A DNA stretch of 64,000 nucleotides from Eleusine coracana subsp. coracana (lineage: Eukaryota; Streptophyta; Magnoliopsida; Poales; Poaceae), in contig CM064434.1 of the NCBI GenBank assembly GCA_032690845.1, positions 30,029,069 to 30,093,068 of the forward strand. The letters run 5' to 3'. The notes under the pieces were generated by a model. The model made no database searches and was not told the DNA's origin. It was given only the letters and a program-made list of their open reading frames with translations. Numbering within the stretch: position 1 is the stretch's first letter; the number at the start of each line of letters is the position of its first letter. This document shows, one piece after another, positions 41,911-52,679 of this stretch. Both the position numbers and the translations under genes were made by a program.

Positions 41911-43233
41911 GTACATTGACAACACCAAATGCACAAATATTAGAGATTGAAATGCGAAGGCAAATAAGCACATCCAAATGGCCAAACCCAAAGAAAGGTG
42001 AAAACAAGCCATCTAGTAACTAGGGATCACAAAACCAAGAGTTGGCAAAGAAAGCGACTTTAGACGCAAAGAATGTGAAAAGCGCAAGAACCCGCTCAAG
42101 ATCATGATATGCTCCCCCTCAAGTTGTGGTAGGTCTCATGTAGTGCAAAATGAGTCATATGAGTTTCTTAGCATTATTTGTGCATGACCCCAAAATTTTC
42201 TCCCCCTTTGGCAATGAACTCATCAAAGAGGCAAAAGAACAAGCAAACATGCAATGCATGAAAATGCAAACCTAAGGAGCTTCAACAATTATGCAAACAA
42301 GCATTTAACTTTGCTAACCATAACCATAGTGCCATGAAGTGTAAAGGCAATAGCTCCCAACCATGCAAAGATCAAAAATAGATAGCAAGGCATAAACACC
42401 ATGAGCTATACAGGCTAAGCAGAAAGATTCACTAGCTTAGATAGAATCAAATTTTGCTCATCATGAGAAAATCTGCCACCACATGTGTAAGTACTCTCAT
42501 CCAAGACAAAAGAAGCACCAAGTGAATCATAAGAATCTAGCCAGTTTCAATCTCAACAAGGGCAACAAGCACTCGCAGAAAATGAGCTCTACAAACGCTC
42601 ACATATGAAACAGAGACTCAGTTGATCAAGTGATTACAGTTTATCCTTATGTGTCCTCTTATCCATGCGGAGGGTCGCACTACTGGGTACGGCAAACACC
42701 CCGAGGCTTCAAGTCACAATGTTTGGATTTAGCATTATTGAGTAGTTCTTGATCAAAGCACTTAGCAGATTTTTCAAGATTATGCACAAGACAAAAGAGC
42801 ATGCCTTTGCGGCAAAAGGAACACACGTTCCCACAATGTTTCATCATGAGCTAAACATTTGCAAAGCCTTCCATTTCGCAAACACAAGGTGCCAAAGCCA
42901 AGACATCCTCTAGACTAGCCTCAACGCAAGTTTCAACAAGGATAAAAGCAATTATACACATGGTCAGCAAGTTTTAGCAAGATTAGATCATAAGGTTCAC
43001 AAGAAGCTCAGTTTACCTTTAAGATTAACAAGTTGCTCACATGAGTTTATAACAAGCCATCTAGAAAATCTAAGCATGAGAGATTACCATCACATCCACA
43101 CAACTTAGCTCAAGCTCAATCATAGCAAAGATAAATGCAAGAAAGCATAAGAATCAAAGCACATCTACCAATGCATATATTACATATGAGATGCAATGCG
43201 AAAATGGTAAGATACATATATACAAGAGAAAAC
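41911..43233 (-). other. Sirevirus C 3' non-coding region
   Basis: About 1.3 kb of AT-rich sequence between the RNase H gene and the PPT. No ORF of note. Short PPT-like runs (AGGGGGAGC near 42110-42120, AGGGGGAG near 43240) are present. Confidence 0.6.
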
Positions 43234-44537
43234 CAACTCCCCCTCAAATGATGCCATAGGGATGACAAACACCGAGTTCCCCCTGAAGAAAAGCATGTCT
43301 CGAAGCATCTAGGGGCTTGGTGAGGATATCAGCTAGTTGGTTTTTGGTATCAATGTATTGGAGCTCAACATTCCCCTTCTCAACATTGTCTCTTAGGAAG
43401 TGGAATCACACATTGATGTGTTTGACCTTACCATGTTGGACTGGGTTTTTGGCTAAGCATATGGCACTGGAGTTATCACACATGAGTGGAACACCCTTAA
43501 AAGTCAACCCATATTCTCTCATGGTAGATACAATCCGTAGGATTTGTGAGCAGCAGCTAGCAGCAACTACATACTCAGCCTCTGTGGTGGATTGGGCAAC
43601 ACTCGACTGCTTACGAGAAGACCAACAAATCAAAGAAGTACCCAAGAAATGGCAAGTACCAGAAGTGCTCTTCCTATCAATTCTACGCCCAGCAAAGTCC
43701 GCATCCGAATACCTAATGAGATCAAGAGATGAAGATGCAGAGTACAAAAGACCAAACTCAAGTGTGTATTTGACATACCTGAAGATGCGCTTGACAACCT
43801 TGCGATGAGTCACCCTTGGGGAAGCTTGGAAGCAAGCACAAAGACACACCGCAAAGTGTATGTCGGGTCTTGTCGCTGTCGGGTACAAGAGGGAGCCAAT
43901 CATGCTCCTGTACTCCCTTTGATCCACCGCTTCACAGTCTTCATCAGGGTCAAGAGCCGTTGTAGTGAACATTGGTCTAGACAATGGCTTCACATTGACC
44001 ATGTCAAACTTCTTCAGGAGATCCTTCATGTACTTGGATTGATGTATGAAAGTGCCTTGCTTGCACTGCTTGATTTGAAGCCCAAGAAAAAAGGTGAGCT
44101 CTCCCATCGTCGACATCTGAAATTCACTTTCCATAGCTTCCTGAAACCTGGACACAAGAGCATGAGAGGAACCACCAAAGATGATATCATCCACATAAAT
44201 CTGAACCATTAGAAAGTCATTGCCATGCTTGAGAGTGAACAAGGTTTTATCAACACACACCATGACATACCCACGCTCTAGCAAGGTCTTAAGCCTAGCA
44301 TACCATGCCCTAGGTGCTTGCTTTAGCCCGTACAAAGCCTTCTGAAGCTTGTACACACGATTTGGGTATTTGTGGTGCTCAAAGCCAGGGGGTTGCCTCA
44401 CATACACTTCTTCCTCTATGAAACAATTTAGGAAAGCACTCTTGATATCCATTTGATAAAGTCTAATACCCTTGGAGGCAGCAAATGCAAGCAAGATCCT
44501 AATGGCTTCTATGCGAGCAATAGGAGCAAAGGTTTCA
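43234..44537 (-). pseudogene. pol: Sirevirus C RT and RNase H
   Basis: From SETFAPIARIEAIRI near 44537, the frame holds YQMDIKSAFLNCFIEEEVYV, ALYGLKQAPRAWY, VQIYVDDIIFGG (YVDD intact), FFLGLQIKQCKQG, SMIGSLLYPTATRPDIHF, then RNase H: SDADFAGRRIDRKSTSG, SSVAQSTTEAEYVVA, MCDNSSAICLAKNP. One stop at 43403 (CGA to TGA after HINV) separates the last 57 codons, which end ADILTKPLDASRHAFLQGEL. The rest is undamaged for about 360 residues. Confidence 0.92.
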
Positions 44538-44815
44538 CTATAGGATGGTCAAGAAATACCACACATATAACATTGATACTTGACGATTGGCTTTATTTGT
44601 CAACTTTATTTTATCTTCATTTGTGAGCCAATTCTCCACATCTTCTCAAGTGCCATAGATTCATGATGAGAGCCCAATATTTTGGAGTCCTTCAAGATGT
44701 TCACGATGCATGTGGACTTCCAAATAAGTTGATTTACTTCATGGCTTGCTTTGTTGATCTCATAGGCATCCATCTTCATAGTATGCTTCTCGAGCATATA
44801 TTGCATTTGTTCTTA
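44538..44815 (-). other. Unassigned fragment with a short minus-strand ORF
   Basis: Homology to the Sirevirus RT stops at about 44537. A 66-codon minus-strand ORF (44606-44806, MQYMLEKHTMKMDAYEINKA) is open, but I do not recognise it. It may be decayed copia gag or unrelated filler DNA. Confidence 0.35.
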
Positions 44816-45190
44816 TTGTATTTCATATGACCAGCACTGACGGTGGGTCAGAACCCGGATCGGCAGTACCGATGCCACAACCGGCACTGCTGGTGGCTTG
44901 GGACTGAACCCCACATCAGCACTGCTGACGCCTGCGATTGGCACTGCCGATGGTCATCTAGTGACCTATTTTGAGTTTGTTTCTTGACCAGTTCGAGTTG
45001 CTGTTGTTCTCCTTTGTTTTCCACTGTGTTCTACTGCTGTTGTTGATCACTCCTAGGATTAGCACATCAAAAGATGGTGATCTATTTTGGGTTGGCTTGG
45101 GTTGAATTTGGGACATAGGCCAAGTTCTTGTTAAGAATTTTAATTGGCTCCCATTCACCCCCCCCCTCTGGTCAACTTCATGGTTCTTCT
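44816..45190 (+). repeat. LTR fragment of Sirevirus family 2, plus strand
   Basis: The reverse orientation of the C LTR: GGCACTGCCGATG-type motifs, GATCACTCCTAGGATTAG, GGCCAAGTTCTTG, then a C-run, CTCTGGTC and a final TTCTTCTA where TTCA is expected. It is about 375 bp long and has no PBS after it. It is a remnant of another insertion. Confidence 0.75.
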
Positions 45191-45660
45191 ATATTGCATC
45201 GATTAAGTATATTAGTTTACTTTTCATACATGCGTGTCTAAATTTGAATCCTATGTCCTTGTCCTTGTTGCCTAGGTTTGGTTTAGTGGATGAGTGTGGT
45301 TACGTATGCTTAGCTTGTAGTACTTTGGGGGTTTAAAACTGAATATGATAAACTTGACAAATATTTACCTGAACCTAATCATCACTATGGTTAGTAATAT
45401 TTTTAGGAACATGGAACTTAGGTGACCCGAGCAGGAGGATGTTGATGATGGCACGGGTATGCATAGGTACGGGTAATGTACTGGTTGGATTGTGGTAGTA
45501 CCAGCTTGTAGTCATAAGCACTGATTCATGGAGCGGTCACCCAGGCAAACAGTGCAAAGCACAGGGCTGATATGGGTAGGCGTGATCTAGTAGTAGATGT
45601 CTTCCCTGTTTTGTGGGTGTTCAAGGAAGGAGGACGCGAGGGTTACTTTCGGCCTCAGGT
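45191..45660. other. Unassigned sequence before the RT of E
   Basis: About 470 bp with no recognisable protein. GAGCGGTCACCCAGGC near 45533 resembles text in grass gypsy LTRs, so it may be part of an LTR of E, but I cannot confirm this. Confidence 0.35.
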
Positions 45661-46582
45661 GATGAAGGGTATGCTTCTAGCCATGGAGCCAATGGGGGCT
45701 TCTGCATATAAAGTGGCAAAGAATGAATTGGGAGAACTCATAAACCAAATTAAAGAGTTGCTGGACAAAGGTTATATACGCCCAAGTTCATCACCTTGGA
45801 GATGTCCTGCCGTGTTTGTAAAGAAGAAAGACAATATTCTGTGCTTGGTTGTTGATTATCAACCATTAAATGAAGTCACCATAAAAAATAAATACCCTTT
45901 ACCCAGGATTGATATTTTATTTGATCAATTGATTGGTGCCAAGATCTTTTCAAAGATTGATCTTCGATCAGGCTACCATCAAATAAAAATCTGAGAAGAA
46001 GATATTCCTAAGACCATATTCTCTATGAGATATGGACTCTATGAATATTTGGTTATGTCCTTTGGATTAACCAATGCTCCAGCATATTTTATGTACTTGA
46101 TTAATTCAGTATTTATGCCGGAGCTAGATAAATTTGTGGTGGTTTTCATTGATGACATTCTTATCTATTCCAAGTCTGAAGAAGAACATGCTGAACATCT
46201 TCGTATTGTGCTTCAACAACTCCGAGATCATAAGTTATATGCTAAGTTCAGCAAGTGCAAAATTTTGGTTGACACAAGTACCATTTCTTGGACATGCGGT
46301 TTCAGCTGAGGGCATATCTGTTGATCCAGGGAAGGTTTAAGATGTATTGAATTGGAAGCCACCTAGAACTGTCACTCAAGTCCAAAGTTGCTAAGCCCAT
46401 CCCAAAGATACTACAAAATAATGTGACTTTTGAGTGGACTCTGCAATGTGAAGAGTCTTTTCAGAATTTGAAGAAATTATTAACCATTGCACTAGTTTTA
46501 GCTCAACCCGACATCACCAAATCCTTTGATGTTTATTGTGATGCATCTGGAACGGGATTGGGTTGTGTTCTAATGCAAGAAG
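45661..46582 (+). pseudogene. pol: Tekay-like gypsy RT fragment E
   Basis: A plus-strand RT core similar to D but separate: YKVAKNELGELINQIKELLD, YIRPSSSPWRCPAVFVKKKD, FSKIDLRSGYHQIKI, stop near 45992, FGLTNAPAYFM, FVVVFIDDILIYSK (box intact), KLYAKFSKC, a frameshift, then the RNase H start FDVYCDASGTGLGCVLMQE. It ends where Sirevirus G begins. It is the oldest layer of the right-hand nest. Confidence 0.88.
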
Positions 46583-47159
46583 TGTAAGGACCATGACCAT
46601 TCAGGTCACCCCAAGATATGATGTTTTGGTGATGAATGACAAACATGAAATGTGACTAATGTCTACACGAGTGGTTCGTGTAGGAAACCTATTCTACTCT
46701 ATGATGATTGTTGACAATGATCGCGATCATGGAGGCTTCTGAGCTTGATGGAGTCCAAGGGTTGATGAAGATGGATCAAAGATGAGGACAAGGTATGGAG
46801 CAAGTGTTGGGAACACTTGTCTAGTTGTTAGGGCTTTGAGTCCATAGGAAAAACCAGACTATCAAGAGGGTCTAGGTCATTTCTCTTAGGTCATGTCTAG
46901 TCGGTGATGTGAATGAATGCTTGGTGAAATCACAGGCACTAGGTGATAGTGGAGAAGACAGGGAGCTATTCGGAGAAGCCAGGAAATGAAGTGAAGCGAG
47001 GACGAGGAGTTTCAGCTTCTGGACGAAGTGACCGGAAAGAGGGGACAGAGGTGACCAGACTGTACGATTACTAAGTGGTTTTGTCTGGAGCCTACAATGA
47101 GCAGTGAGGAATTTTTCAAGTCTAGAAAGTCCTAGAGACCGGATGGTATTGTCTAGTGA

Positions 47160-47346
47160 CCGGACAGTCCGGTTAGTGTGCCTCAGACTCGGGCAGAGAG
47201 GAAGCAGCGCTGAAATATTTCTAGACTAGAGAGAGAAATGGACTAGATGGTCCGGTCAGTGGAAGTTAGTAGAGGGGTAGTGTCGTTGGTGCTCGGGTTT
47301 GCAATGACCGGACAGTCCGGTCAGGCAGTGACCGGACAGTCCGGTC
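47160..47346. repeat. CCGGAC/GTCCGG dyad cluster in the Sirevirus G LTR
   Basis: Three copies of ACCGGACAGTCCGGT or close variants, the last two about 24 bp apart, plus single half sites. Counterparts are at 28440-28580 in B and at 53810-54160 in A'. Dyads of this kind are a known LTR trait of Sireviruses. Confidence 0.9.
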
Positions 47347-47401
47347 AGTAGGCCTAGAAAGATGATTTCGTGGAGCAACAGCTAGTTGGAGGTTGGAAGC
47401 C

Positions 47402-47409
47402 TATATAAC
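47402..47409 (+). promoter_or_regulatory. TATA box of the Sirevirus G LTR
   Basis: TATATAAC about 55 bp after the last dyad, the same layout as in B. Confidence 0.6.
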
Positions 47410-48467
47410 TTCGTTGCTGAGGTCTTGGAGACCTTCTCTTGGCTAGTGGAATACCTGAGAGCATTTGGTAAGGTCCAAGAGGAAAAGAAGAGGGCACTAG
47501 AAGGACACATTGCATATCTTGAGAGTGCTAGTAGAGAGTAACTTAAGCATCTTGCACATCTAAGGCTAGGGTGTCCTTGAGGGTATGATCTAGATTGTTA
47601 CTCTTGGTCTATGGTGAGACCTAGATCAGTTAGGTGTCGGAGCCTATCGTGATCGGTTGTGAAGGTCGTGGCATGTTTGCACACAGTTTGAGCCCGCTAG
47701 TGAAAGGGGCATCACTAGTGAGCGCCCATGTCGTATCAGGGATTTCGGCAAGTTCTCGAGGGATGCGAGCTTGTGCCTTGGTGGTAGCGGTGATGTGCAC
47801 CGTGTCTTCACTCCGGGAGTGATTATAGGCTCATGTGCGAGAACTCCACATTGGTGGCGGGAGGGACTGGAACTCTGGTGGGAGCAGTCCAACGAGGAGT
47901 AGGGAAAGGCACCATCCTTCCAAGACCTCGAGAAAAAAATCATGAGCCAACTCTTACTCTACTCCTTACTTTGATGCATTACTTTCCGCATTCACATACC
48001 ATGCTATTCATGCTTGTGTGCTTATATTCCTCTTGTTGAGTGTCTTGTAGAATTGCATGAATAGGTTTCTCTACTTGCTAGTTGTGCTTAGCTTTCACTT
48101 GATCACTAGAGTGTGTAGGAGTTGCATTGGCTTGGTTACTCACCCTTGTATGTATTATGCTACACATGGTTGTGTGCTCTAGTTCCTTATCTTGTAGCAT
48201 TGCATGAGTAGGTTCCTTTGCTAGCTTATTGTGTGCTTCCACGTTTGTTTATTATTAGCTTGCATAAGAATTGTACTGCCTTGTGTGATCCACTAGCATG
48301 ATTAGGTTGTTGTTCCTTCATAGGGCTATTATCTTGCTAGTGTGATCACCACTAGAATTATAGTAGGAGTTGATCGAGTGGTTAGTTTTGGAAATTGGCA
48401 AATTTGGTACATAGTGTGAGTTTCTGATGCCCCCTCCCCCCCGTCTCGGTCACTCGATCCTTTCAAG

Positions 48468-48479
48468 TGGTATCAGAGC
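48468..48479 (+). other. Primer-binding site of Sirevirus G
   Basis: TGGTATCAGAGC two bases after the LTR, complementary to the 3' end of initiator tRNA-Met. Confidence 0.93.
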
Positions 48480-48599
48480 CAAGTGCTCATCATAAGACTT
48501 AACTGCATTGAGTAGTGACCGTATTGAGTTGGGTTGTCTTCCCATTCGGGGTCGGGTCATGGCTCGTGGAAGGATTAATTTAAAAGCTACCTAAATACC

Positions 48600-48827
48600 A
48601 TGATTCTAGATGAGTTGATGGATACTCTTGGGGACTTCACCAATACCTTCACTGATAATCTTGTGTATGATGATTGTGTGGATGTGCCTAGTTCTAGTGA
48701 GTGCCTAGATTCTTCTAGTCTTAACTTGTTAGGTTGCTCTACTAGTGTGTCTAATGTAATGATTGATAATGATGTGTCTCTTGATCTTGCATTCTCCTCT
48801 AGCATGTCTACTATCGATGATGATTGT
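48600..48827 (+). pseudogene. gag: Sirevirus G gag, N-terminal piece
   Basis: MILDELMDTLGDFTNTFTDN is followed by an acidic Ser-rich segment and ends STIDDDC at the insertion of Tekay F. Joined in frame with B (CESLVDHATGS at 21909), it forms the start of a copia gag. The ATG choice is tentative. Confidence 0.65.
48823..48827. other. Target-site duplication ATTGT (left flank of Tekay F)
   Basis: Directly precedes TGTCACAACC, the edge of the F LTR. The partner ATTGT stands after the D LTR at 21907-21911. Confidence 0.9.
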
Positions 48828-51577
48828 TGTCACAACCGTATAGGAAAATATAGATTGTGCCATACAGGATCACCTCGGGAGATGGTTAACAAAGTAACCA
48901 TACATAGCATTCACACATGAACATCCATCATTTACAAAGATGCATCATTAACTGCATAACATTACAAGTTCAAGAGTCATAGCAGAAGCAAATTTAGTTA
49001 CATCACAATAGATATGTTCTTGGTTCAGATTACATAAACATGCGGAAGTGGAAATGCGACAAAACACCACGTTGATAACCTACGTAAACCATGCCGGCCC
49101 TAGGGCAATGGCTCACTCATCTTGGTTAGGAGAGTTGGGGACCCATTCAATGGTCCAATTCTGCAACTCCTCACCTTCTCACACAACTTTGTTACAACAA
49201 TCACAATAGGTAGCTTGAAGAAAACATGAAAACAACATAGTCGCAAAGCCTAGGTATCTAACATACTCTGCAAGACATACTCGTCAAATGGTTCACTAAA
49301 ATTGACTCCTAATATGCAGGGTGCTGACCGGGCTTACTTGATATTTGCATAAAAAGCACCTATTAGTTCTATGCTGCAATTTTATTTTTTAACCAAGATT
49401 TTAATTGCTTGTTGCAGAAAAGTACTTGTAGTTGAACTAGCTAGCTGCTAAGACTTGTACAATTATAAAGAACAATACAACATAGCAATATGTAGCCATA
49501 GAGTAAATATTTTTTAGAATCATAACCAATCTTCTTTACTTCTAGTATCATTGCCGCTGCTCAAAACAAGAGGTACTCATAACCGCGAGGGATGGCAATT
49601 CGAATCGATTTACATCCTACAAGAGAAAACCCAAGTACATGACATACGCCTCATTTAAAAACACGTATGGACACCGTTCACGAGATTGCTATAAAGTCAA
49701 TCCGGGGCCATTGATCCCGAGTACACGTCCTCCCCGCGATACAGTACTTCGTATCCGAGGCTTAACCCATGCACTCTCCATCGGTCCTCAAACCCATGCA
49801 TCCACCGTGCCATTTGCATCACCTCTTGATCGATGAGTAATACCATCCAACAATATGGCTAAAAATGGATATTACGCAAAGAACAGGAATACCAAATTTC
49901 AAAATTAAATTCCTAACAAAGAATTTATATAAATTCATTTACTAAAAATGGATATTACGCAATAACACTAAAAATATGCATGAAAATGGAAATGTGCTTT
50001 TGCAGAAAGTTTAGAGATGCCATGAGATGCTTACTGAACAATTTTCATGATTGTACCATTTATATATTTTTACTTGTGAATTTATTACTCTAACAAGGGT
50101 TCTAAATTTAGGGAATTAATTTTATTAATATACTGCATAACTTTGGCCCTCATCTTGTTTTTTTAGTAGAGGGGGATTTTAGTAATCCAACAAAATTAGT
50201 TTCACATTTTTCCCCCTTTTAGTTTTTGAGTTATTGAATTTTTAAGATTTAAACCGAGTTCACCCTTATTTACAATTTTGCCATTGTCCCAATTTGAAAC
50301 TGCACAGTGCGCGCGTGCGCGCACGGCCTGGCTCATCGGAGCGCGACCAAAGCTTGCCGAGGGAGGATAAGGAGGGGCCAAGGGTTACTGGTGGCTGGAC
50401 CAATCGATCAGGCGCGTTGCGGGGGCTTGGTTGGTGGGGTCGGAGGGAGGGGGGCTCACCGGAAATCGTGCCGGCGACGAGGAGCGGCGACAGAGGGGAA
50501 TCCGGCGGCGGCGCATGTCATGCATCGATGGAGAGGGAGGTCGCGAGCTGGTCGATGAGCTTCACCGAGGGTCGTTGATGGCAGGCGTCGAGGAAGTAGC
50601 CGAGGAGGGAGGCCGGAGGAGGGTTCTCGTCGGTGAGGTGGACGAATCCCGACGGCGGCGGCTACTTTTCATCACGAAATTCCGGCGAGGCTCTATGACA
50701 TAGAGGGAGCAGGTCAAAGGGGCTGCTAGAAGAGTTGCTCGCGCATCGAATTAAGAAGAAAGAGGCGACGGGGAAGCTGCCTAGTCGCTGCTAGACCCAG
50801 CGGCGGCCATGGCGGGTGGGAGCAGGGGATTTCGCTTGTTCTTGCGGAAGAGGAGGAAGGAGGCGAGGGCAAGGGCACTTGGTTTCATGGGGGAGCCTGG
50901 GAATCGCGTGAAGCACATGCGAGCAGAGAAAGAGAAGGAGGGGAAAGCCTCGGCAGATGCTGCCTTAAGTGCCGATCGGCAGAGAGAGGGAGCAGAGAGA
51001 GAGAAGGGTGAGCTGGCCGCAGGGAATTGGCTCGGTGGTGGGGGGGGGGGGGCTTCAATATTGGCCGGTGGCACAAGAGAGAGCGGTGGAGCAGTGACCA
51101 GGATGGGTGGAGAGAGGAGGGTGATCGGTGGTCGGCATATGCTATCGATCTTGAGTGGATTAGAGGGAAAAGGGGATTGTTGACCCACTTGACTGGAATA
51201 GTGCTTAGTACTTTGCAAATTTCTCCAATCTTCGTTGCTCCAAACATCATGCAAGTTTTTGTGCATGTCCAGAAAACTATCTTCTCAACCTTTTCTTTTG
51301 GGGTCACGTCATGATTCGGCTCAGGGAAATTATGAAAATTCCAGGATAGAGGGACATTCTCTACACTTAGCATAACCCACTGGAATGTGCAAAAATAGTG
51401 GCACACTTTCATGGAAGTTTGTGATGTTTGTGAAAGGCTATCCATTGGCCATCTTGTGGATTTAATTAATTAAATTTATTCTCTTTTTCTTTGGCACCTT
51501 AATTATTTATATTTTTAAATATCCCTCAATTAGTATTAGGGTTAGCTAAATTATCCTTTTGTGACATGGAATTCACA
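48828..51577 (-). repeat. 3' LTR of Tekay F
   Basis: 2750 bp between TGTCACAACC and ATTCACA (plus strand). Compared with D it lacks about 1.65 kb at 49858. It has about 90 bp near 50805-50900 that D lacks. At the deletion point it carries a second copy of AAAAATGGATATTACGCAA, which also stands at 49946. Confidence 0.88.
50290..51180. other. GC-rich island within the Tekay F LTR
   Basis: Counterpart of 20640-21420. It starts with a GCGCGCGTGCGCGC run and includes a 12-base G-run near 51040 and GAGAGAGA repeats. A 124-codon plus-strand ORF at 50809 is antisense to the element and is compositional, in my view. Confidence 0.6.
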
Positions 51578-51600
51578 GCACTCCCCCTTAAATGAAATCT
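51578..51600 (-). other. Polypurine tract of Tekay F
   Basis: On the minus strand TTTAAGGGGGAGTGC lies directly before the TGTGAAT start of the LTR. Confidence 0.82.
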
Positions 51601-51649
51601 CGCCCCGAGATTTGCAAATGGATGAACAAACGAGAGGGGGCGTGGGCGG

Positions 51650-52679
51650 TTACCAGATTTGCGAGGTCAAGAACTCAAGAAATTTGGTTTTCAGGAACTC
51701 TTCTTGCACCCAAGTGGCTTCATCTTTGGTATGATTGCTCCATTGCACTTTGTAGAAGGTGATAGTGCAATTGTGCGTTACTCGGTCTTTTTGATCAATG
51801 ATTCGGGCGGGGTATTCGGGGCAGGAGAGGTCTTCTTCCAATTGCTCGTTATCAAAAATGACCATGTTGATCGGAGGCTTCAAACACTTCTTGAGTTGGG
51901 AGACATGGAAGACATTGTGTACCCGCTGAAGATTTTCCGGTAATTGCAATCGATAAGCAACAATGCTACATTTCTCCGAGATCGGAAAGGGTCCGATGTA
52001 GCGGGGCGCTAATTTTCCCTTGATTCCAAAGCGAGTTACACCCTTGTTTGGAGAGACTTGAAGATAGACATGATGTCCCATTCGAACTCCAATGGACGTC
52101 TTCTTTTGTTGGAGTAACTTATTTGGCGGGATTGTGCGGCTTTCATGTTAGCTTGGATTGGTCGCACCTTCTCTTCGGCTTGCTTGACAAGATCTGGACC
52201 AAAGGTAATTCTTTCTCCCGATTCTGACCAATTCAGGGGTGTTCGGCAGGAGTGACCGTACAAGGCCTCCAACTGTGACATTCCTGAAGTCTCTTGGTAG
52301 CTATTGTTGTATGAGAATTCAGCGAACAGAAGACAATCTTCCCAATTTCCGTGATTGTCCAGAACACAGGCTCTCAATAGATCCTTCAAATATTGATTCA
52401 GTCTCTTGGTTTGACTATCGATTTACGGATGATAAGCAGAACTTCGGATAAGAGTGGCGCCAAGACTGGAAGGTAGTTGCTCCCAAAAACGAGCAATAAG
52501 CTGGGGACCTCGATCAGAGATAATAGTCTTGGGCACACCGTGCAAACATAGGACTCTTGCAATGTAGAGCTCAGCATACTTCTTGGTAGAGTAGGTTATA
52601 TGGACGGAAATAAAACGGGTAGATTTTGTCAACCTATCCATAGTAACCCATATGGAACCATGCTTCTTGAGTGTGAGGG
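51650..52679 (-). pseudogene. pol: Tekay F integrase core and C-terminus
   Basis: From 52679 leftwards: LTLKKHGSIWVTMDRLTKS, ISDRGPQLIARFWEQL with the second catalytic Asp, then a stop near 52430 and SQTKRLNQYLKDLLRACV, where the catalytic Glu is Lys (AAG, plus 52405-52407). The rest is FAEFSYNNSYQETSGMSQLEALYG, GHHVYLQVSPNKGV, LAPRYIGPFPI, and the chromodomain-like end EYPARIIDQKDRVTHN and VQWSNHTKDEATWVQEE. The chromodomain residues agree with a chromovirus. Confidence 0.88.
52675..52679. other. Probable target-site duplication GAGGG (left flank of A')
   Basis: Five bases between the Tekay integrase frame and TGAAAG of the A' LTR. The partner on the other side is not in the window, so this is inferred. 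Confidence 0.5.

Larger units (their letters stand above)
40110..44537 (-). mobile_element. Sirevirus C (copia, family 2), 3' half
   Basis: A minus-strand element: 3' LTR, PPT, 1.3-kb non-coding region, then RNase H and RT read leftwards from 44537. The RT start, integrase, gag and 5' LTR are gone. RT motifs (EFQMSTMGELTFFLGLQIKQ) place it near Opie-type Sireviruses. It inserted into the 3' LTR of H. Confidence 0.87.
46583..48465 (+). repeat. 5' LTR of Sirevirus G
   Basis: 1883 bp, from TGTAAGGACCATGACC to CTCGATCCTTTCA. It contains near-perfect dyads ACCGGACAGTCCGGT at about 47160, 47306 and 47330, a TATA box at 47402, and a C-run near its end. Confidence 0.92.
46583..48827 (+). mobile_element. 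Sirevirus G (copia), 5' LTR and gag start
   Basis: A complete 5' LTR, PBS and the first 230 bp of gag, cut at 48827 by Tekay F. It inserted in the RNase H region of E, with left flank AGAAG. It is the same element as B in the other copy of the nest: the gag frame joins at ATTGT. Confidence 0.9.
48828..52679 (-). mobile_element. Tekay/Del-type gypsy chromovirus F, 3' half
   Basis: A minus-strand 3' LTR, PPT and integrase gene, cut at 52679 by Sirevirus A'. It is the same insertion as D in the other copy of the nest. Between F and D, the RNase H and the N-terminal part of integrase are missing, so the element had also suffered an internal deletion, at least in the left copy. Confidence 0.88.

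Noticed and set aside
48468..48479. tRNA-like sequence TGGTATCAGAGC
   Set aside because: It is the PBS complementary to a tRNA end, not a tRNA gene; no cloverleaf surrounds it.
50809..51183. 124-codon plus-strand ORF in the Tekay F LTR
   Set aside because: It lies in the GC-rich LTR island, antisense to the element. Low-complexity Arg/Glu/Gly content; the D LTR lacks its start.
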